Below are positions 63,636 to 64,000 of a DNA stretch of 64,000 nt, one piece after another. The stretch is from Dyadobacter fermentans (GTDB lineage Bacteria; Bacteroidota; Bacteroidia; Cytophagales; Spirosomataceae). How positions within the stretch are numbered: position 1 is the first letter of the stretch; every line of letters begins with the position of its first letter. The stretch spans positions 372,001 through 436,000 of the forward strand of contig NZ_JAHXBN010000010.1 of the NCBI RefSeq assembly GCF_019924045.1, written 5' to 3'. Made by a program: the position numbers and the translations under genes. The notes below the pieces were generated by a model. It was not told the origin of the DNA and searched no databases. It saw nothing but the letters and a program-made list of their open reading frames with translations.

Positions 63636-64000
63636 ATGCAGGCTATGAGATATTGGTTTTTAAAAGTAGGTTTTTTCGCATTGCTGCTGATCGTCGACAG
63701 CTGTATAGAGCCGTTTTCGCCGCCGGAAGTCAATTCGGATGAGAACTACCTCGTGATCGATGGCTTTCTGAACGTGAATGGCACCGATTCGACACGGATC
63801 GAGATGCGGAGAACGCAGAACGTCAATGCAACGGCATCCCCGACGGTAGAAAGAGGCGCGCAGCTGACTGTGGAGGAGGAAAACGGCGAAACGTTGCCCA
63901 TGAAGGAGACCGGTACAGGTGTGTACACTCTCCCGCCGCGACAGTACAATCGATCCGGTAAATACAGGCTTCGGATCAAGACAAAAGACAATCAGGAATA
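63636..64000 (+). CDS. DUF4249 lipoprotein (partial, N-terminal part)
   Basis: The first roughly 121 residues are visible; the rest runs off the window. MRYWFLKVGFFALLLIVDSC is a lipoprotein signal peptide, and CIEPFSPPEVNSDENYLVID plus GFLNVNG match the DUF4249 start. A second ATG 9 bases later is also possible. DUF4249 proteins often follow STN/CarboxypepD_reg TonB receptors in Bacteroidota and are thought to be surface partners of them. The frame is open to the last base. Confidence 0.87.
   Translation, partial: MQAMRYWFLKVGFFALLLIVDSCIEPFSPPEVNSDENYLVIDGFLNVNGTDSTRIEMRRTQNVNATASPTVERGAQLTVEEENGETLPMKETGTGVYTLPPRQYNRSGKYRLRIKTKDNQE

Overview
The window looks like a chromosomal segment of a Bacteroidota bacterium, most probably an aerobic Cytophagales member of the Dyadobacter/Spirosoma type. 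That placement is my inference. It rests on carboxypeptidase-regulatory-domain TonB receptors, a DUF4249 lipoprotein, a PorE-like OmpA/TPR/propeller lipoprotein, a fused DAHP synthase-chorismate mutase, Bacteroidota-type promoters (TTG, about 19-20 bases, TAnnTTTG) and an almost complete lack of Shine-Dalgarno sequences. No rRNA, tRNA, CRISPR array, prophage or intact insertion sequence was seen.

Layout. Bases 1-7053 are read on the minus strand: the start of a POT-family peptide transporter, a membrane-anchored coiled-coil protein, a LemA-TPM-TPM operon, a short cryptochrome/photolyase and the PorE-like lipoprotein. Bases 7357-26712 hold the translation super-cluster on the plus strand: rpsL-rpsG, fusA, rpsJ, then rplC through rpsD (including secY, map, infA and rpmJ), then rpoA-rplQ. 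Visible terminators and promoters cut this cluster into at least five transcription units. carA and eno follow, with a minus-strand secreted rhodanese-thioredoxin fusion between them, then a FtsB/DivIC-like protein, gpmI, a small lipoprotein and a paralogue of the first coiled-coil protein.

Bases 34000-39600 carry housekeeping genes (PPK2, RdgB, FKBP isomerase, DHH phosphoesterase, Ndk), a fasciclin lipoprotein and a DUF1080 protein. Bases 39688-44828 form a likely operon: TonB-dependent receptor, periplasmic helical protein, pentapeptide-repeat sensor kinase and LytTR regulator. Bases 45146-49866 are the envelope-biogenesis cluster uppS-bamA-ompH-ompH. The rest holds an Ig-like periplasmic protein, lspA with an acidic tail, proline dehydrogenase, DAHP synthase-chorismate mutase, tdk with an SGNH hydrolase, an uncharacterised 373-residue protein, HMG-CoA lyase, a sugar-nucleotide epimerase, and an STN-type TonB receptor with two companion genes; the last of these runs off the end.

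Most of the window is core genome. The observations most worth a second look are small: six CCTGAC boxes at helical spacing upstream of the rpsL promoter, a terminator-like hairpin enclosing a TonB receptor start codon, an array of REP-like palindromes at 58.6-58.8 kb, the pentapeptide-repeat kinase operon, and rpoA set apart behind a terminator with a palindrome and a rare Shine-Dalgarno sequence. I saw no clear new defence, mobile or biosynthetic system.
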